NCBI GenBank assembly: GCA_964019425.1
Contig: OZ025814.1
Coordinates: forward strand, 62,001-126,000
Origin: Flectonema sp. DT1601
Taxonomy: Eukaryota; Euglenozoa; Diplonemea; Diplonemida; Diplonemidae
Direction of reading: 5' to 3'
Length of the DNA stretch: 64,000 nucleotides
Shown here: in pieces, positions 40,630-49,698 of the stretch
Layout: each line of letters starts with the position of its first letter
Numbering within the stretch: the first letter of the stretch is position 1
The notes under the pieces: model-generated
The model's input: the letters and a program-made list of their open reading frames with translations, nothing else
Databases searched by the model: none
What the model was told of the DNA's origin: nothing
Translations under genes and position numbers: made by a program

Positions 40630-41191
40630 GGTTTAACTTTATGTGTGAGATAAGAATAATATCATAATTAATGACAGGTAACCGTTTCAAAAGATAAAAT
40701 GAGGACTATTAACTTGTTGTTATTATTTTATTTTCTGAACTGTTGACAAAGAAGATAGCAGAGAGACAAAAATGAAATTCAACATCAGAACATAACAAAC
40801 GAAATTATAAAAAATTGCCGTCTGAAGTCGGCTGATAACTCGTAACCACAGAAACCTTTTTTTTGGGAACAATATTTATAAACAAAAAAAAATTAAAAAA
40901 AAAAAAAAAAAAAACTCATTTGAGCAATCCCTGCTTTGCGTTAAAATCCACGGAATCACCCACATGAAGGAATAGAACTACACACGTTTTATTATTATTA
41001 TGATTTTCTTTTTTGAAGTAACCCTCACAAACCTCATTAGACCTCCCCGAACTATTTTTTTTGTGCTTTTTCTTTATATTTCTTCCCTCTTAGTGAGTCC
41101 TACATGAATCCACGTAGGAAAGGAATTGGGAACTTTTGTTTGTTTGGTGTGTTCCACTTGTCTAACAAAAAACTTAATTTTGATGATAATC

Positions 41192-41227
<36 letters not shown>

Positions 41228-41796
41228 GTTCATGAGGTTGAACAAGACTGAGGAGTTGATCACAACAGGGATAAATACCACAGACGACAATTAAAGCCTG
41301 AATTACAGTTTTGAATAGTTTATGAAGAAATAATTATAATATCCAAGCTGTTTATCATCTTACAACGTGACGCGGAAATTACAGAAACCCCGAGACTTGT
41401 GACGTATATCTGAAAATAAAAAAAAAACACACAAACTCAGAACGCTTTCTGCTCAGTCGATTCACGTTGGTTAAAAATGGAAAGAAATTGACTGACAACA
41501 TATGCTGCCTTGCTCTACACGTTTTTTTTTTTTTTTTTTTTTTTTTGCAATTGTCGTTTTTTGTTTTGTCTTATACATTGCAATAAGACTGAAATATATA
41601 ATTTTGGTGAATTCTTTTGCTGCGATTCAAATTCCGGATTAAGAGAACGCAGAAGACCAGGCGGACGTATTCACGCTAAGCCCTCTCAGTTAACTAACAT
41701 CTTAGTTAGTGTCAATAATTACCTTCGGCTCCTATTTAGAAGGAACCGTTTCTGTCAAACGTGGGAGTTACTTTTGCATGTTACTCAATAGTAGTC
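40630..41796. other. Intergenic, 1.2 kb
   Basis: Leader of the giant gene and 3' side of the transporter gene. It holds a CAA trinucleotide repeat at 41193-41227, A runs near 40895 and a 26-nt T run near 41522. No gene is visible. Confidence 0.55.
41193..41227. repeat. CAA trinucleotide microsatellite
   Basis: About 11 uninterrupted CAA units in non-coding DNA upstream of the giant scaffold gene. Confidence 0.9.
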
Positions 41797-43206
41797 TCAA
41801 AGACTGACAGCAGTCACAACGAATCCACAAATAGAGAATATGATCCCTGTTACTACCAACACATACGCAAAGTGAATTGGTGGAGGTGATTCGAATAAAT
41901 CAGTATCTTTTGATAATTTAATTAGTAGTAATCCAGGAAAGGTTATAATTATAAAAACTCCAAACAAAGATCCATTGAAATCCTGAATCACTCCAAAGTC
42001 AGGCGCCACAATCGCAAGTAGAACAGAACAACAAACGATTGCGAATGATTGAAGGATGAGTTGTCCCCAAGGAATGCTTTCAACGTCACGGTTTAGAAAT
42101 AAATTAACACTCCGACGACATGCGATGCAAATTAACGGAAATACGAAAGCAAAATGAATAAACATCCCAAGTCTCGCAACGTTTATCAAAGTATCTCCAG
42201 CTCCAAACTGCTCATCGCTGCTATCTTTACTCTTGTCATCATCACTACCACTGCTGCCATCGTATTCAAGAATATAAGAAGGAGTGTTCTCTCCAAAGTG
42301 TAAATATCCAGTAAAAGCAATAACCAAATACGTTGAAATAATAATACCGACTGAGTACATTATAATCCTAGTCATGTGTTCTGGATTCCTCTCTTTCAAA
42401 TCTTCATAAAAGACAGGTATATTATAATGACAACCAAATGAAACTGAAAACAGCGGGATTGCTTTAAAGATACCAGTTCCCATATTAAACGCCTTGGCAG
42501 TGTGGTCTACATGTGGTCTACCAGACTCAGGATCAAAAAGTCTAATAACAACACAGAGTACAACATACAAGATTGTAAGAAATGCTAACATAGAAGTAAA
42601 TTTCAACTCTGCTAAGTTACGAGCACTTGAACTAATCGCGAAAACAACACCAGCGATGCAAGTCCAAGTAATGCGAGACTCCCAAATCCCGTGGAGTTCC
42701 AACCAATTCTTTGCGAGAGGTGCTAAACTGCTACCAGTCACAGAAGCGTAACCAACACAACAACCAAAAGTATACCAAACAATAAAAGCTTCGATAACTT
42801 TTCCCATAAAAGGTCCCCAGGCTCTGATCATCATTGCCTTGTAAGAGAAAGCATCAGGTTCACCATTGAGGTGAAGTCTGTGTGAACAAGTCATTAATAT
42901 CCACATTGAGAATCCTGACATCGACCCAACAGCTATTAATAAAACAGTTCCTAAAGCCATCCCAGTATGAGCATAGGCATATGGAAGTGCTAGCACACCT
43001 CCTCCAACTACGTTAGAAAGAATGTTAAATATCGTCCCAGATGTTGTTCCGGTGTTTTGATGAACTGGAGCCTCAGAAAGACTCTCTAAAATTGAATCAG
43101 CCATACTTTGTTTTGAGACACCAGACACGCCCGATAACAATCTCTCTCTTTGAACATTACCGTTGTCACCATCATTACTGGCTACGTCTACAGAGTGATC
43201 GATCAT
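41797..43206 (-). CDS. Amino acid transporter, AAAP/SLC38 type
   Basis: A 469-residue multi-pass membrane protein of the amino acid/auxin permease superfamily, which couples neutral amino-acid uptake to Na+ or H+. After a soluble acidic N-terminus (1-50), the first helix carries the family hallmark GTIFNILSNVVGGGVLALPY. About eleven hydrophobic segments follow, with the charged loop at 325-350 (DGSSGSDDDKSKDSSDEQFG) typical of the long loop between TM segments. Length and helix pattern fit SLC38-type proteins. A leader with a CAATCAACAG acceptor lies 19 nt before the ATG. Plasma membrane or vacuolar location cannot be told. Its neighbour upstream, beyond a transposon, is an NRAMP metal transporter. 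Confidence 0.9.
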   Translation of the reverse strand: MIDHSVDVASNDGDNGNVQRERLLSGVSGVSKQSMADSILESLSEAPVHQNTGTTSGTIFNILSNVVGGGVLALPYAYAHTGMALGTVLLIAVGSMSGFSMWILMTCSHRLHLNGEPDAFSYKAMMIRAWGPFMGKVIEAFIVWYTFGCCVGYASVTGSSLAPLAKNWLELHGIWESRITWTCIAGVVFAISSSARNLAELKFTSMLAFLTILYVVLCVVIRLFDPESGRPHVDHTAKAFNMGTGIFKAIPLFSVSFGCHYNIPVFYEDLKERNPEHMTRIIMYSVGIIISTYLVIAFTGYLHFGENTPSYILEYDGSSGSDDDKSKDSSDEQFGAGDTLINVARLGMFIHFAFVFPLICIACRRSVNLFLNRDVESIPWGQLILQSFAIVCCSVLLAIVAPDFGVIQDFNGSLFGVFIIITFPGLLLIKLSKDTDLFESPPPIHFAYVLVVTGIIFSICGFVVTAVSL

Positions 43207-43890
43207 TGTTTTTAGTGAGAGGATTCTGTTGATTATAACAACAATTATAATTATAATTATAATTATACGGCTGAAACAGTTACACGTTTCTTATTAATGA
43301 ATTAGAGCTCTCCCCCAACTTCATCATTGTCCATTTGAACTGTATAAATAAATACATGATAACAACACGACCTACTGTTTGAAAACAAGATTACTGTTTT
43401 AATAAAACAGAAGTTAGTAATTAGTAGTCAGAAGAGTTGAGAATTACAAAAGGAAGATAAATTACATATCTTCTTATGAATCATTCGGAGAGGTCAACAA
43501 TAATAAAATATTTAAAAAAAAAGAAAAATGAGCGAGTTGTATTTAATAAATCTTCTGTACAAATCTCCTCCAACAGCCCCAACCGGTCTGACGACGTTAA
43601 TAATAAATTTATTTTCAATACCAAACAGTTCATTTCATTGGCAGAGGGAAAAGTACTCACACATACCAACAAACTGAACGAACTGGGAGTTTCTACTAAC
43701 GAAAATATCAAGGTTTTCTTCTTAATAAAAAACAACAACACGCGCTATGACTCTATCAGGGAATAACAGAGTGATCACATTGAGGGAAGAAGAAACGAAG
43801 GGTCTTCTCGTAGTATAAGTGTTAGAAAAAAAAATTTGATTTTCGTAAAAGAAAAAAAAAAAAAATGATGAGGAAAATTATTTTATCATA
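43207..43890. other. Intergenic between transporter gene and DNA element
   Basis: AT-rich, with an (ATTATA)n-like stretch at 43237-43266. A plus-strand frame of 96 codons at 43476-43766 has no recognisable feature and I do not call it. Confidence 0.5.
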
Positions 43891-44075
43891 TGAGTGGATG
43901 TCAAAAGTCTGGTACCGTTTTGGTCAACGGTAAACTGCGGGCATGTACAACTCAATCGAGACCCAACCCGGTCTGAAACATGCCCCAAAAAATTCAATTC
44001 CGGGTGTGGGATCTCACTTTACTCGTAATACTTGTAAAAAAAAAAAAATTTCCTGCATTTTTTGCTTGTAGCCGG
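43891..44075 (+). repeat. Left terminal inverted repeat of DNA element
   Basis: Pairs with 45485-45670; similarity fades after TTTGCTTGTAGCC. Confidence 0.88.
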
Positions 44076-44120
44076 TAACAAAGCTGTTACAGAGAGCCCC
44101 AAGCATAACAAAAGCAAAAT

Positions 44121-44592
44121 ATGACCACAAAAGCGATAATTGAGCAACTGCAATTACTGATTGACAAGATGGGAGACCCTCCGAAGTGGAGTGACAGGAA
44201 AGAGTCCAATGAGAGTTCAAAAACCTTGGAAGGTAAACATGCAAAACTGCTAGAATGCCTTTCTGGGGGTGGTGATGTTACTGCTATGCCCCTGAGGGTT
44301 GTGGGAATAGCAGTGCTGTGGAATGGTGTCAATTGTCCTTTCAGTAGTAAATGAAACAATTGTGAGCATGGAAACGGGTGACAGGCGAGAAGTGTCTAGA
44401 AGAATAGGATGGAAGTTAAGCTTTCTAGAGGAAGCTGGGCTAAAAATAGGCAGAAAGGCCTGGGATGCTAGAATCCACGTGCCCATAAGTATAAGAACCA
44501 ATGAAGATCTTCCTGAAGTTGTGCAGTCAAGTGAGAACGAGCTCAAGGCAGCCTCGCCCGACTTCAATGGTATCAAAAAGTCAACGAGGTGA
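44121..44592 (+). other. Open frames inside the DNA element, possibly a captured or spliced gene fragment
   Basis: Two overlapping plus-strand frames (44121-44354 and 44323-44592) encode ordinary-looking soluble sequence (MTTKAIIEQLQLLIDKMGD; later RREVSRRIGWKLSFLEEAGL). A GTAAAC donor near 44232 and a TGTCCTTTCAG acceptor near 44345 would join them in phase. They resemble no transposase that I know. They run against the direction of all host genes here. Confidence 0.3.
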
Positions 44593-45050
44593 CACTGTTA
44601 CGTTGCAGGGTGTCCTTGGGGGACATTTAAATCTATCTATAAAGTCAGCAGTATTCGAAATCTGATATCAGAATCTACATACCATCGTATGCGTGGGAAT
44701 GAATGTCATCACCTTGCGCTGTGAACTGATGTCTGCTCCTACTGTCGTGTGGACAGACAATTAGAAAGAAACTGTCAAAACTACTTAGCAAGTGTTGAGT
44801 GACAGAATGGTTACTCAGTAACTGTTCATTAACCGTTTGGAATGCTGCACATGCCAGTGTGCTGACAATAGTGTCCAGTAAGGGGGGCTTACCAGCCATA
44901 GCAGCTGGTGTACGGCCAGCTGCTCTCATTATAATGATACAACAGACTTGTTGAGGTTCATTATCATGTAGAAGAGTTTAAGAGACAGAATGCAGTCTAT
45001 TCAGAAAACACTTCTGATACGGAGATGATTTAATTATAAAACTTGATTAT

Positions 45051-45104
45051 AAGGAGTCTTCTCCTTCAGTACCTAGCCACAGGTACCTAAGGAGAAGACT
45101 CCTT
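45051..45104. repeat. 24-bp hairpin with 6-nt loop inside the DNA element
   Basis: The outer 16 bp (AAGGAGTCTTCTCCTT) pair perfectly, and the inner 8 bp (CAGTACCT/AGGTACCT) pair apart from the two bases next to the outer stem. It lies off-centre in the element and may be the terminal palindrome of another small insertion. Confidence 0.9.
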
Positions 45105-45484
45105 ACCACAAGAGTCATCATCACATTATTAGCAGCAGGAGAAGTACAGTTTGGGTATAACTATGCATTTCAAGTTGCACAATGAGACTCGACAAATTGA
45201 GTTTTTTTTGACGCAAACAAATCAACTCAAAACTGATGGTAACTCTTCCGAGGGTTCTACTCAGGGCTTTCGATCAGAATGTGACTACGTCCAAAGGAAG
45301 TGCAAAAAGTGTAGAACGTGGTGCTAAAAACTAATAATAATTTTCACGTTAAAAGTATTATTTTTACCGATAATTCCATTTATTTTTATAATGAAATATT
45401 AGAATATAGATTTGGGGGATGATACTTTTGGCAAGGCTGCATATGTAATATTCGGGTTTCTCTGTAGCCACAAGCCAGTTCTCT

Positions 45485-45670
45485 GTAAGCCACAAGCAAA
45501 AAATGCAGGATTTTTTTTTTTTTTTACAAGTATTACGAGTAAAGTGAGATCCCACACCCGGAATTGAATTTTTTGGGGCATGTTTCAGACGGGGTTGGGT
45601 CTCGATTGAGTTGTACATGCCCGCAGTTTACCGTTGACCAAAACGGTACCAGACTTTTGACATGTCCTCA
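45485..45670 (-). repeat. Right terminal inverted repeat of DNA element
   Basis: Reverse complement of the left end, with a slightly longer poly-A segment. Confidence 0.88.
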
Positions 45671-45762
45671 TATCGAAGACTTCCTGCTGCGAGAATTGAA
45701 AACAAGAAGGAAAAACACAAAAATATAGAAAGTGATTTCACGAATAGGCGAAAAAAAATGCT

Positions 45763-47406
45763 TCATTCATCACTGATGTGAGAGGTTCCGTAGTTTGTCG
45801 GTTTTTCAATTCCGTAACTTTTTGGGTCTTCGATCTTTATAACTCCAGCGCATACAAGAACAAGATAACCAACAATAACGAAGTAGAAGATGCAGAACAG
45901 TGAAAACACTATCCAAATATACCATTCGTTAGGTAAGTCTGTTGCAACTTGTATAATCGCATACACATTAGAGACGAGAACTAATAAAGAAATTGACCAA
46001 ACTAATAAAGAAGACCATCCTCTTGTAGTCCACTTCTTACACCTGGTTGATGACATAGCGAAGTATAGTGCTGGAAGCATTGCGAAAGGGAGTTGAATAC
46101 TTTGAGCAACGTTAAGCCATTGGTTTAAGTTATCCATTCCCGAAGGGTTACCAGGAGTCTCAATGGCTACTATCAGAGCTGGGACTAATGAAAAACATCT
46201 TGAAATAATATTTCTAACAGCAGGTTTAACTTTTAAGTCTAAGAACCCCTCCATGATAAACTGACCAGCGTAGGTACCCGTAATTGTTGAAGCTTGACCA
46301 GCAGCAAGAACTCCGAGAGCCCAGATGTACTTCCACCAAGTTTCATTATAAATAACTTCAAGACAATCACCTGCGGAAAGTAATCCGATTTGATCTGTTC
46401 CCTTATCTCCATTCGGAGTAATTGGTTTTCCTTCGTAGTAACAAATTGGTTCTCCTTCACTGTCGAAGTAGTCTAAGTTAGCAAACACTCCGACAACAAA
46501 TAAATTAATTCCAAATGAAATCATCAAAGCGATTGTCGATTCTAATTTATTATAAAAAACAGCTTCCGAAACCTTGTATTCAGCCTTCTTATCGTCAGCA
46601 ACAAAATTTCTATCAACCTTTCTAGATAAGACGAGAGCTGAATGTAAGAATAAATTGTGAGGCATAATTACAGCTCCGATAAGACCTGCAGCATTCTGAA
46701 ACGCGTCGTTGCTTGTAATCCGAGGCTCAGCCCATCCTCTAAAGACCTCGTCTTGAGGAGGTAGTTTACTGAAGTACTGAAATCCGAAGGTGACGACCAT
46801 CGTGGATATGAAAATACCAAACAGCGCTTCAAGTTTTCTCATACCACTTCTGTCGAGTAGCATAAAAGCAAAGCAATCAGCTGCAGTAATCAAACAGCCA
46901 GCATAGATAGGAATCCTACCCCCACTGAGAATTCTAATTGCGATTGCTGAACCGACAACTTCTTGACAATCAGCGCAGATCAAAGCAGTCTCTGTCATAA
47001 TCCAAAGTGTATATCTGACTGGTTTCGGAAAAGTAGTGCAGTGCTGTGCCAAATGCTTTCCAGAAACGACTCCTAATTTCGCAGCAATATTTTGCAATAC
47101 CAATCCCATCACAGTTGCCCAAAACAGAACCCAAAGAAGGTCATACTTTGTCGACGCTCCTGCTTGTAAATCAGCTTCTAGATTACCCGGATCGAGATAG
47201 GCAATACTCATTAAGAAACCAGGACCTGTAAACAACCACAACTTCCTCCATGAGAACCTCAAGGTACCATTTTCTATAAAATAATCAAATCCAGAACCTC
47301 TACTCGATATGCTTCCCCCTTCCATATCATTATAGACATCGTCTTCTCCAGGAACAGATGTGTCAACAGATTGCAGGCTGTTGAAAGGCTCATCGTCGTA
47401 TCCCAT
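45763..47406 (-). CDS. NRAMP (SLC11) divalent metal ion transporter
   Basis: A 547-residue multi-pass protein importing Mn2+/Fe2+ with protons. The metal site is intact: DPGN at 72-75 (AYLDPGNLEADLQAGA, TM1) and MPHN at 248-251 (AVIMPHNLFLHS, TM6). The consensus transport signature GQASTITGTYAGQFIMEG follows TM8 at 370-387. About twelve hydrophobic segments are present, a normal length for the family. The N-terminus is a 50-residue acidic cytosolic tail. The start is the first ATG (MGYDDEPFNSLQ); the frame is open upstream but lacks an ATG. Candidate acceptors (CTCTTTTTAG, then CGATAACAG) precede it. The leader sequence up to about 47458 abuts the astacin duplication. Confidence 0.96.
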   Translation of the reverse strand: MGYDDEPFNSLQSVDTSVPGEDDVYNDMEGGSISSRGSGFDYFIENGTLRFSWRKLWLFTGPGFLMSIAYLDPGNLEADLQAGASTKYDLLWVLFWATVMGLVLQNIAAKLGVVSGKHLAQHCTTFPKPVRYTLWIMTETALICADCQEVVGSAIAIRILSGGRIPIYAGCLITAADCFAFMLLDRSGMRKLEALFGIFISTMVVTFGFQYFSKLPPQDEVFRGWAEPRITSNDAFQNAAGLIGAVIMPHNLFLHSALVLSRKVDRNFVADDKKAEYKVSEAVFYNKLESTIALMISFGINLFVVGVFANLDYFDSEGEPICYYEGKPITPNGDKGTDQIGLLSAGDCLEVIYNETWWKYIWALGVLAAGQASTITGTYAGQFIMEGFLDLKVKPAVRNIISRCFSLVPALIVAIETPGNPSGMDNLNQWLNVAQSIQLPFAMLPALYFAMSSTRCKKWTTRGWSSLLVWSISLLVLVSNVYAIIQVATDLPNEWYIWIVFSLFCIFYFVIVGYLVLVCAGVIKIEDPKSYGIEKPTNYGTSHISDE

Positions 47407-47457
47407 TTTAGTATACTTGGTGGGGTATAAACTTATCAAAATAATGTTTCTGTTATC

Positions 47458-49487
47458 GCGAAGACTAAAAAGAGAACCAGTTCCGTGTCGATAAAAACGA
47501 TCAAATGAAATATGATCTTCGAAAAGATATAAAATTCATTATTAGAAACAAGTGAGAGGGATGTTTACATCAAAGAAGCTCAACCGCGACATTGGGTTCC
47601 AAATCATCTCCGATCCTTCACATCAGATTGACTAACTGAGGAAGGCGAGGGACATGTCTGGTCGGTACAAGTTTGGTGAAGAGATGCAGATCTCTTTCAG
47701 AAACTTACCTCCGATCGTAGGCGGTGACTTGATTTCAATGTGAATTGAAAAGAAAAAAACACACACAAGAAAAAGATAATAAATAAATATATAAATTGAT
47801 AAACAAGAGAGGAGCAAGCAACCACCGTCGGTTAAAATAAGAAGAAACACAACAGCAGAAGGTTAATATGAGAAAACCACAATAAACCTAAACAAGGGGT
47901 GAATTAAGCAAGGGAGGTGACCCTTCCACCCGTGTGAAGGAAATATTGTTCTTTCAAAAATATATTCAAAGTATGCAAATAATTTCGTTTTGCTTTTTTT
48001 TTTTAATGACCATTTTCATCCTCGCACTCCGGAGAATAATAACTGCGAGTGACAATCGGCCCATCTTTGAAGTAAATCGTCGCCACCATGTTGTATGCTC
48101 CAGCTGTGCAGTAAATATTCGTCCATGGGTAAGTGGTGGCTGTGTGTGTGTTCGTAGGCCAGCTGTTGGTATTCAAGTAATCAACTTTTATAATTCCATT
48201 GTGACACTTTTGAGGAGAAGCACTCACACCAAAACGAGACATGATCATATTATCACCAGTCTTCTTATCAATTCCACAACTAGAGTAACACAACTGTTGC
48301 TCAACCACAAAGAGTTCTCCAGAACATTGAATGCTTGGCGTGCATTGTGTGACGTCTGATGGCTTTACACTGATCGAGTAAATCCTAGACTCTTGCCAAC
48401 TTGTTTTACAGTTCCAGACTCCGTGTTTGACGTAGTACACATGGCCAGCTTCCAGTTCATTGGGAAAGTGACCCTCAGTAATGTAACCAAGGTATTGTTC
48501 ACTACCAGTAGTGTAGTCGTAAAGGTTGAATTGGTTGTACGCATCTCCATTGACGTTGTTTGGATTGTAATTTACAACGTGAAGTTTCAATTCCCAAAAG
48601 TCATTGCATCTAATTTCAACATCAAATGAAGTATCAAACGGCCCAGGCACAATTCCATAAATGCGATCGATCGCTGCAATGTCTCCGACACTCAGACCAA
48701 CATTCTGACCAATCAGTGTGTCAAAAGGAGGAGGGGCCTCAACAGTGACCATTCCATTGGAAGAGAACGCAGTCGAACCATAGTGCATGATACTTTCATA
48801 GTCGTACGGTCCAATGGTTTGTACTCCTGAGATGTCAAAGTTACTTTCTCTACCAGAAATGATATTCTGGTAATGGATGGTTACGAAGTTGTCTCGGTCA
48901 GAACGAGAATGTTCGTGACGGATTCCAAGTGTGTGAAGGATTTCATGGATCGCAGTTCCAATTGAACAACCGACTCCGAGATTCAAAACGTTAACCTGAC
49001 CACTTGGATTTACTCCTACTTCAGAGTAGCAGAATCCGTTACCGTCATCACGAACATCAACATAAGGAATGCTGCAGTCGTTTCCTGAACATTCTCTGAA
49101 TCGAATACAGGTGTCAGCTTCAATCGCAGTAATTGCTGCCGCCAAGTTGTTGATCGCATCGTTGCTCAACGACCAGTCGATTTCGTACACAACTTCAAAA
49201 TTAGTCCACCTGTTGCTGTTCTGTAAATCGATGCCGCTGTTGCTGAGTCCTTTTATTCCTTTTACTGGGGGGGCTGCAACTACCCCAACAGGACCTTTGT
49301 CGACAATCATATCTCCGCCAACAAACTCATAAGTCCTTCCCCTGATATCAACAGTCGCAGGCAATCCTTTTACTTCTTCTGATGGAATGGCTCTCGCAGA
49401 CACGGAAGATGCTGCCGCTAAGAACGCAGCGGCAAACTGAATCTGACGTGAGAGTTGCATTATTTTGAAATATTCGAAACTGTGAAT
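47458..49487 (-). repeat. Astacin tandem duplication, unit A
   Basis: From the gcgaagac at 47458 to 49487 this matches unit B (49699-51733) with an offset of 2241-2246 bp. The two differ by a few substitutions and a 5-nt insertion in the 3' spacer. Confidence 0.9.
48003..49460 (-). CDS. Astacin-family (M12A) zinc metalloprotease, copy A
   Basis: A 485-residue secreted endopeptidase. Residues 1-22 form a signal peptide (MQLSRQIQFAAAFLAAASSV), followed by a propeptide of about 60 residues and the catalytic domain (about 85-275). The zinc site is complete: HEILHTLGIRHEHSRSDR at 172-189 supplies His172, Glu173 (base), His176 and His182. The Met-turn SIMHYGS (223-229) supplies Met225 and Tyr227. 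It should be active. The last 210 residues are a Cys-containing domain I do not recognise (starts CNDFWELKLHVVNYNPNN); it lacks EGF, CUB or ShK signatures usual in animal astacins. A TTCACAG acceptor lies about 22 nt before the ATG. The upstream neighbour is a near-identical copy. Confidence 0.95.
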   Translation of the reverse strand: MQLSRQIQFAAAFLAAASSVSARAIPSEEVKGLPATVDIRGRTYEFVGGDMIVDKGPVGVVAAPPVKGIKGLSNSGIDLQNSNRWTNFEVVYEIDWSLSNDAINNLAAAITAIEADTCIRFRECSGNDCSIPYVDVRDDGNGFCYSEVGVNPSGQVNVLNLGVGCSIGTAIHEILHTLGIRHEHSRSDRDNFVTIHYQNIISGRESNFDISGVQTIGPYDYESIMHYGSTAFSSNGMVTVEAPPPFDTLIGQNVGLSVGDIAAIDRIYGIVPGPFDTSFDVEIRCNDFWELKLHVVNYNPNNVNGDAYNQFNLYDYTTGSEQYLGYITEGHFPNELEAGHVYYVKHGVWNCKTSWQESRIYSISVKPSDVTQCTPSIQCSGELFVVEQQLCYSSCGIDKKTGDNMIMSRFGVSASPQKCHNGIIKVDYLNTNSWPTNTHTATTYPWTNIYCTAGAYNMVATIYFKDGPIVTRSYYSPECEDENGH

Positions 49488-49698
49488 TAATTATATTCTG
49501 AAAACTAGACTCGACTTGATGGTCAACATTCATTCCAATCGATAAAGACTGGAGGTCATCATCGACTGATGAGATTGAAATTAAAATATTCATTTGACTA
49601 CCACACTAACAAGTGCAGCAGTACAGAAAAAGAAAAAAACACCAAAAAGAGCTTTTCCCGGAGCTCATCGTAGTGTTCGCGTCTACTCCACCAGCATT
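49488..49698. other. Spacer between astacin units
   Basis: About 210 nt not shared between the units, holding sequence upstream of copy A. No feature seen. Confidence 0.5.

Larger units (their letters stand above)
43891..45670. mobile_element. Non-autonomous DNA transposon with ~185-bp terminal inverted repeats and TA target duplication
   Basis: The outer ~185 bp at each end are near-perfect inverted repeats (43891-44075 and 45485-45670), starting TGAG and including GTCAAAAGTCTGGTACCG. The few differences are three bases near the outer end, one base inside, and poly-A length. TA flanks both ends (43889-43890 and 45671-45672), which fits a TA target-site duplication as made by Tc1/mariner-type and some other cut-and-paste transposases. 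No transposase is visible in the 1.4 kb interior. It sits about 90 nt downstream of the NRAMP stop codon. Near-identical ends suggest a recent insertion. Confidence 0.85.

Noticed and set aside
43476-43766. 96-codon plus-strand frame
   Set aside because: No domain, AT-rich, wrong orientation for this gene run.
43891-45670. Reading the paired repeats as LTRs
   Set aside because: They are inverted, not direct, with a TA flank and no gag/pol, so a DNA element fits instead.
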